Notes under the pieces: generated by a model
Told to the model about the DNA's origin: nothing
Seen by the model: the letters and a program-made list of their open reading frames with translations, nothing else
Databases searched by the model: none
Position numbers and translations under genes: made by a program
Source of the DNA: Craspedostauros australis
Lineage: Eukaryota > Bacillariophyta > Bacillariophyceae > Mastogloiales > Achnanthaceae
Reading direction: 5' to 3'
DNA length: 64,000 nt
Assembly (NCBI GenBank): GCA_026770025.1
Contig: JAMXDE010000009.1
Span: 558,001 to 622,000 of the forward strand
Shown: positions 61,521 to 64,000 of the stretch, piece by piece
How positions within the stretch are numbered: position 1 is the stretch's first letter
Layout: every line of letters starts with the position of its first letter

Positions 61521-63959
61521 TCACCTGCGCTTGAATAGCCCACCGCTTTCGTTGATCTTTTGCGAGATTTCCCGAATGTTGCTCTCGAACTTATCCGGGA
61601 CATCCTCGTGCTCCGTGACGATCTTAATGAAATCCGTCAGCATGTCAATGTTGCCCAAAATGTCTACGTGATCCGCCGAGTAGGGACCGCCTCGCATGGG
61701 ATCGCTGGAATCGAATTCGTTCACGTTCTTGTATTCACGCGTGACAATGGGGATGCCGGATGGGTTGAGACCCGAATCCTTCCGTCGCCACGCATCCGCG
61801 CACATGTAGCCCAAGGAGATGAGCGGGACGCTGTGATCGCCGTCGCTGTACTTGACGCCGCTCTTGATGTTGTGGTCGGGATCATCGACGGACGTGTCCA
61901 GGACGAACGGGATGGTGCTCGCTTGGTGCTGTGCGCCACCTTCGCTGCTGTTGTCCGGCGCGGTTGGATCGTGCTCTTCGTTGCGCTTGTAGAAGTAGGC
62001 ACGTTCTGTGTCCAAACCGACTCCGTAGAGGCAGTAGATCTTCATGTCAGGGGCGTACGGCAGAGGAGTTCTTGTCATGTCGTGCCATATTGATTTCTGG
62101 TTGCGCTCCCGTTCATCGAAGCTAACGTGCTTGGGCGACGATAGGTTGGGCCCCTTGCCAGCGCCGTACTCAGACAGGAACCGGATGGCCTGCTCGACTG
62201 TCGGCATTTGAAATTGGTCGAACTTCCTGATCGCGTCCTCCAGCGCCGACTCAAGTGTGGACAGTGAGCGTGGAGTTGATCGCGTTTGCTGTTGCTTTTG
62301 CTGTTTTGGTCGAGAGTGTTGTTGCGTTGCTTGTGATTGTGCCTGACCCTGTGTGGGCGATGCAGACGCGGATGATTCTGCCGATGCGTTTCCAGATCCT
62401 GTCGTACGAGTATTGGGCTGTGATGGTTCTTCGGCCTGCGCAGATACTTTTGCGACACTGTGAGTCATGACAAAGAGCGGCATTGCTTGCGTCGTTTCCT
62501 TTCGCTTCCTGAACACGCCTTTGATTCTCTTCATGAAGCTATTGCCTTTTCGTGGTTCAGCCACGCTACCATCGTCTTGCACATTTTCGCTGGAGAGTGC
62601 ACCACAGTTGCAAGTGGGACTGCCAACCTGCGCATTCGCATCACCCGAGAACTGATGAAGACCACTCGTGTTGGACGCGCCGCATTCAATGTCGGCGCCC
62701 ACAGCCCACAGAGCATCGCCACCCTTGGGCAGCATGGACCACAGGGATCCCCAGGTGGACCACAGATCGCGCCTCAGTTCGCGGCCGACGAATTGTTCCA
62801 CCAGGCTCCGCAGCGGCCCCATGACGACCGTGTCGCTCATCTCGCCCGACAGCAAGGCGGATGCGGCCTTGGGGACACCGAGTTGCGCACCAGCGATGTT
62901 GATGTAGGTATGAATGTGATCATTGACCCAGGTTTTGCCGCCGTTGCCACCCTCGCGCGACGTGACCCACGCGAAGAAGTAGTGGACGAGGATGGCGCCC
63001 AGAGAATGGGATGAGAGGATGACCTTCTTGCCCGTCGTCTTCTTGTACGCTTCGATCTTGTACTTGAGTTTTGTGAGGTATCCGTCCCGCTCCTCCAACA
63101 GCGGGAACGCCAACCGCCAGTCGTACGATTCCAGGGACATCCGGCTGCCATCGTAACCAGTATCCGCGAGGTTCTCCAGTATCTTGGCCCACACCCAGTA
63201 CGATGGCATGAAGTAGTCCGCCGCCTCAAATCCCTCCGACGCACGCAGTCGAACATCTTGAGGATCCAGGCCGGTGAAGGGATCGAGCGACATGTGCTGG
63301 AAGAAGCAGTCGCGTTCCATGAGGAAATGCTTGGCACTGGAGATGCCACCCCACATCTTCTGACGGAAGTACTTGCGCGCGCACTCCTTGCCCTTCCAAA
63401 CCTCCAGGCCGCTCGTGACGAAGCCGGGGATCATGACCACGGGGTATTGGCCTTTGGCGCCCTGTTTTGACAGCTGGTAGCCCGGGCGCTCGCGCTCGCC
63501 CATGAGATGGCCGACGGACAGCGCAGTTTCGTTGGCGAGGTAGTTCCAGTAGGCGGTGTATTCGTTGAAGTTGTGCGGCATGAGCCATTGGGTCATGTTC
63601 GCGTCCATTGCGAACATAGGCGAGGTGGACCACTCCATGAGCTTGTGCTGCTCCAGCTGCTGCTGCAACGTGGGAACCACCCTCTGCACGACGATTTCGT
63701 TGAGGTTCTGCTGGATGATGCCGAACTTCTTGAGAACGACCGCCACCAGCATCTGGCTCAACCAGAAGGATGCGGCGAAGAGCACTAGCTGACGCGACGC
63801 CGTGCGACAGGACGTCCTGTCCTCATCGTCGACATCATCAACATCTTGGCCGTCGATCAGTGGCTGTGCGCCCAAGTCATCAGGACGCACTCCATCTTGT
63901 GCAGTTGGACTTGGAGTCGGACTTGGAGTCGTAGTTGCTGTGGCGGTGCGGTCTGACAT
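61521..63959 (-). CDS. Phospholipid:diacylglycerol acyltransferase (PDAT, LCAT family)
   Basis: 812 residues from the ATG at 63959. PDAT moves an acyl group from a phospholipid to diacylglycerol, making triacylglycerol without acyl-CoA. An N-terminal membrane anchor lies at about 52-72. Then come Pro-Val-Val-Met-Ile-Pro-Gly-Phe-Val-Thr-Ser-Gly-Leu-Glu-Val-Trp (lid/oxyanion region, about 174-190), the nucleophile in Ser-His-Ser-Leu-Gly near 316, an Asp in Gly-Val-Gly-Leu-Asp-Thr-Glu-Arg near 649 and His in Asp-Gly-Asp-His-Ser-Val-Pro-Leu near 708, completing the triad. Usual length is about 650-700; a Gln/Ser/Thr-rich disordered insert (about 490-570) explains the excess. Likely ER membrane, relevant to oil storage in diatoms. 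The first 41 bases of its upstream region remain in the window. Confidence 0.93.
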   Translation of the reverse strand: MSDRTATATTTPSPTPSPTAQDGVRPDDLGAQPLIDGQDVDDVDDEDRTSCRTASRQLVLFAASFWLSQMLVAVVLKKFGIIQQNLNEIVVQRVVPTLQQQLEQHKLMEWSTSPMFAMDANMTQWLMPHNFNEYTAYWNYLANETALSVGHLMGERERPGYQLSKQGAKGQYPVVMIPGFVTSGLEVWKGKECARKYFRQKMWGGISSAKHFLMERDCFFQHMSLDPFTGLDPQDVRLRASEGFEAADYFMPSYWVWAKILENLADTGYDGSRMSLESYDWRLAFPLLEERDGYLTKLKYKIEAYKKTTGKKVILSSHSLGAILVHYFFAWVTSREGGNGGKTWVNDHIHTYINIAGAQLGVPKAASALLSGEMSDTVVMGPLRSLVEQFVGRELRRDLWSTWGSLWSMLPKGGDALWAVGADIECGASNTSGLHQFSGDANAQVGSPTCNCGALSSENVQDDGSVAEPRKGNSFMKRIKGVFRKRKETTQAMPLFVMTHSVAKVSAQAEEPSQPNTRTTGSGNASAESSASASPTQGQAQSQATQQHSRPKQQKQQQTRSTPRSLSTLESALEDAIRKFDQFQMPTVEQAIRFLSEYGAGKGPNLSSPKHVSFDERERNQKSIWHDMTRTPLPYAPDMKIYCLYGVGLDTERAYFYKRNEEHDPTAPDNSSEGGAQHQASTIPFVLDTSVDDPDHNIKSGVKYSDGDHSVPLISLGYMCADAWRRKDSGLNPSGIPIVTREYKNVNEFDSSDPMRGGPYSADHVDILGNIDMLTDFIKIVTEHEDVPDKFESNIREISQKINESGGLFKRR

Positions 63960-64000
63960 GATTGCATCTGATGATTGGTTATGTGATGATAGGAGCAGCC

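Noticed and set aside
1..64000. CRISPR arrays, operons, ribosome-binding sites or prophage
   Set aside because: Eukaryotic gene structure throughout; no regularly spaced identical repeats with unique spacers. The 22-bp motif array at 3643-3914 has spacers too short and motifs too brief for CRISPR.

Overview
The window looks like nuclear DNA of a photosynthetic stramenopile, most likely a diatom. The genes are eukaryotic and intron-poor, with short GT-AG introns of about 100-412 bp. Two proteins start with a secretory signal followed by an Ala-Ala-Phe junction, the bipartite signature (ASAF-type) used to enter complex red-lineage plastids. One of these also carries a twin-arginine signal for the thylakoid lumen, and the other is an LHC-superfamily one-helix-like protein. 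A secreted protein has the Pro-Thr-Ser-Met repeats common in diatom surface proteins. The retrotransposon is a Ty1/copia type of the kind abundant in diatoms.

Layout: 1-416 is the start of an APC5-like gene cut by the left edge. 1989-6458 holds a divergent pair, a PIF/Harbinger-type transposase (-) and an unrecognised coiled-coil protein (+), separated by an unusual array of GTCGGA/TCCGAC motifs at 21-22 bp spacing. 7086-19090 holds a VPS29 gene with three exons, a small type I membrane protein, a huge disordered repeat protein (-) and a thylakoid-lumen cyclophilin. 22320-22892 is the one-helix protein. 23004-24151 is an inverted-repeat mobile element with ~330-bp arms. 25275-35302 is transposon-rich: degenerate solo LTRs and a young copia element with 747-bp LTRs that look identical and a 6-bp target duplication. 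Its polyprotein gene is interrupted by a second, tiny LTR element (31794-32456) whose 206-bp terminal repeats each contain a tRNA-like sequence with A and B boxes. 35801-37030 is the secreted Cys-repeat protein and 39213-39991 another solo LTR. From 40742 to the right edge the window is gene-dense: MO25, an 8-TM membrane protein, an RsmJ-type rRNA methyltransferase, a RWD-IMPACT protein, an amino-acid transporter, a folate/FAD/NAD-type mitochondrial carrier, a small Ser-rich protein, PEX10, CWC27 and PDAT.

The single-copy genes are ordinary housekeeping genes (cell cycle, endosomal sorting, splicing, peroxisomes, lipid and amino-acid transport) with no obvious shared pathway; nothing suggests an operon. 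Several neighbours are convergent with very short 3' gaps (124-147 bp), while divergent gaps are 1 kb or more.

The most unusual element is the 663-bp miniature LTR retrotransposon with a tRNA-derived, potentially Pol III-driven terminal repeat. Its 5-bp target duplication (CAAGG) is exact, and excising the element plus one copy of the duplication puts the copia polyprotein back in a single reading frame, so the order of insertion is clear. Second-tier observations are the long inverted-repeat element, the phased motif array between the Harbinger genes, a bacterial-type RsmJ in a eukaryote, and a repeated acidic-aromatic-Trp motif in the 2.4-thousand-residue disordered protein. All gene names come from reading translated sequence by eye; no search was run.
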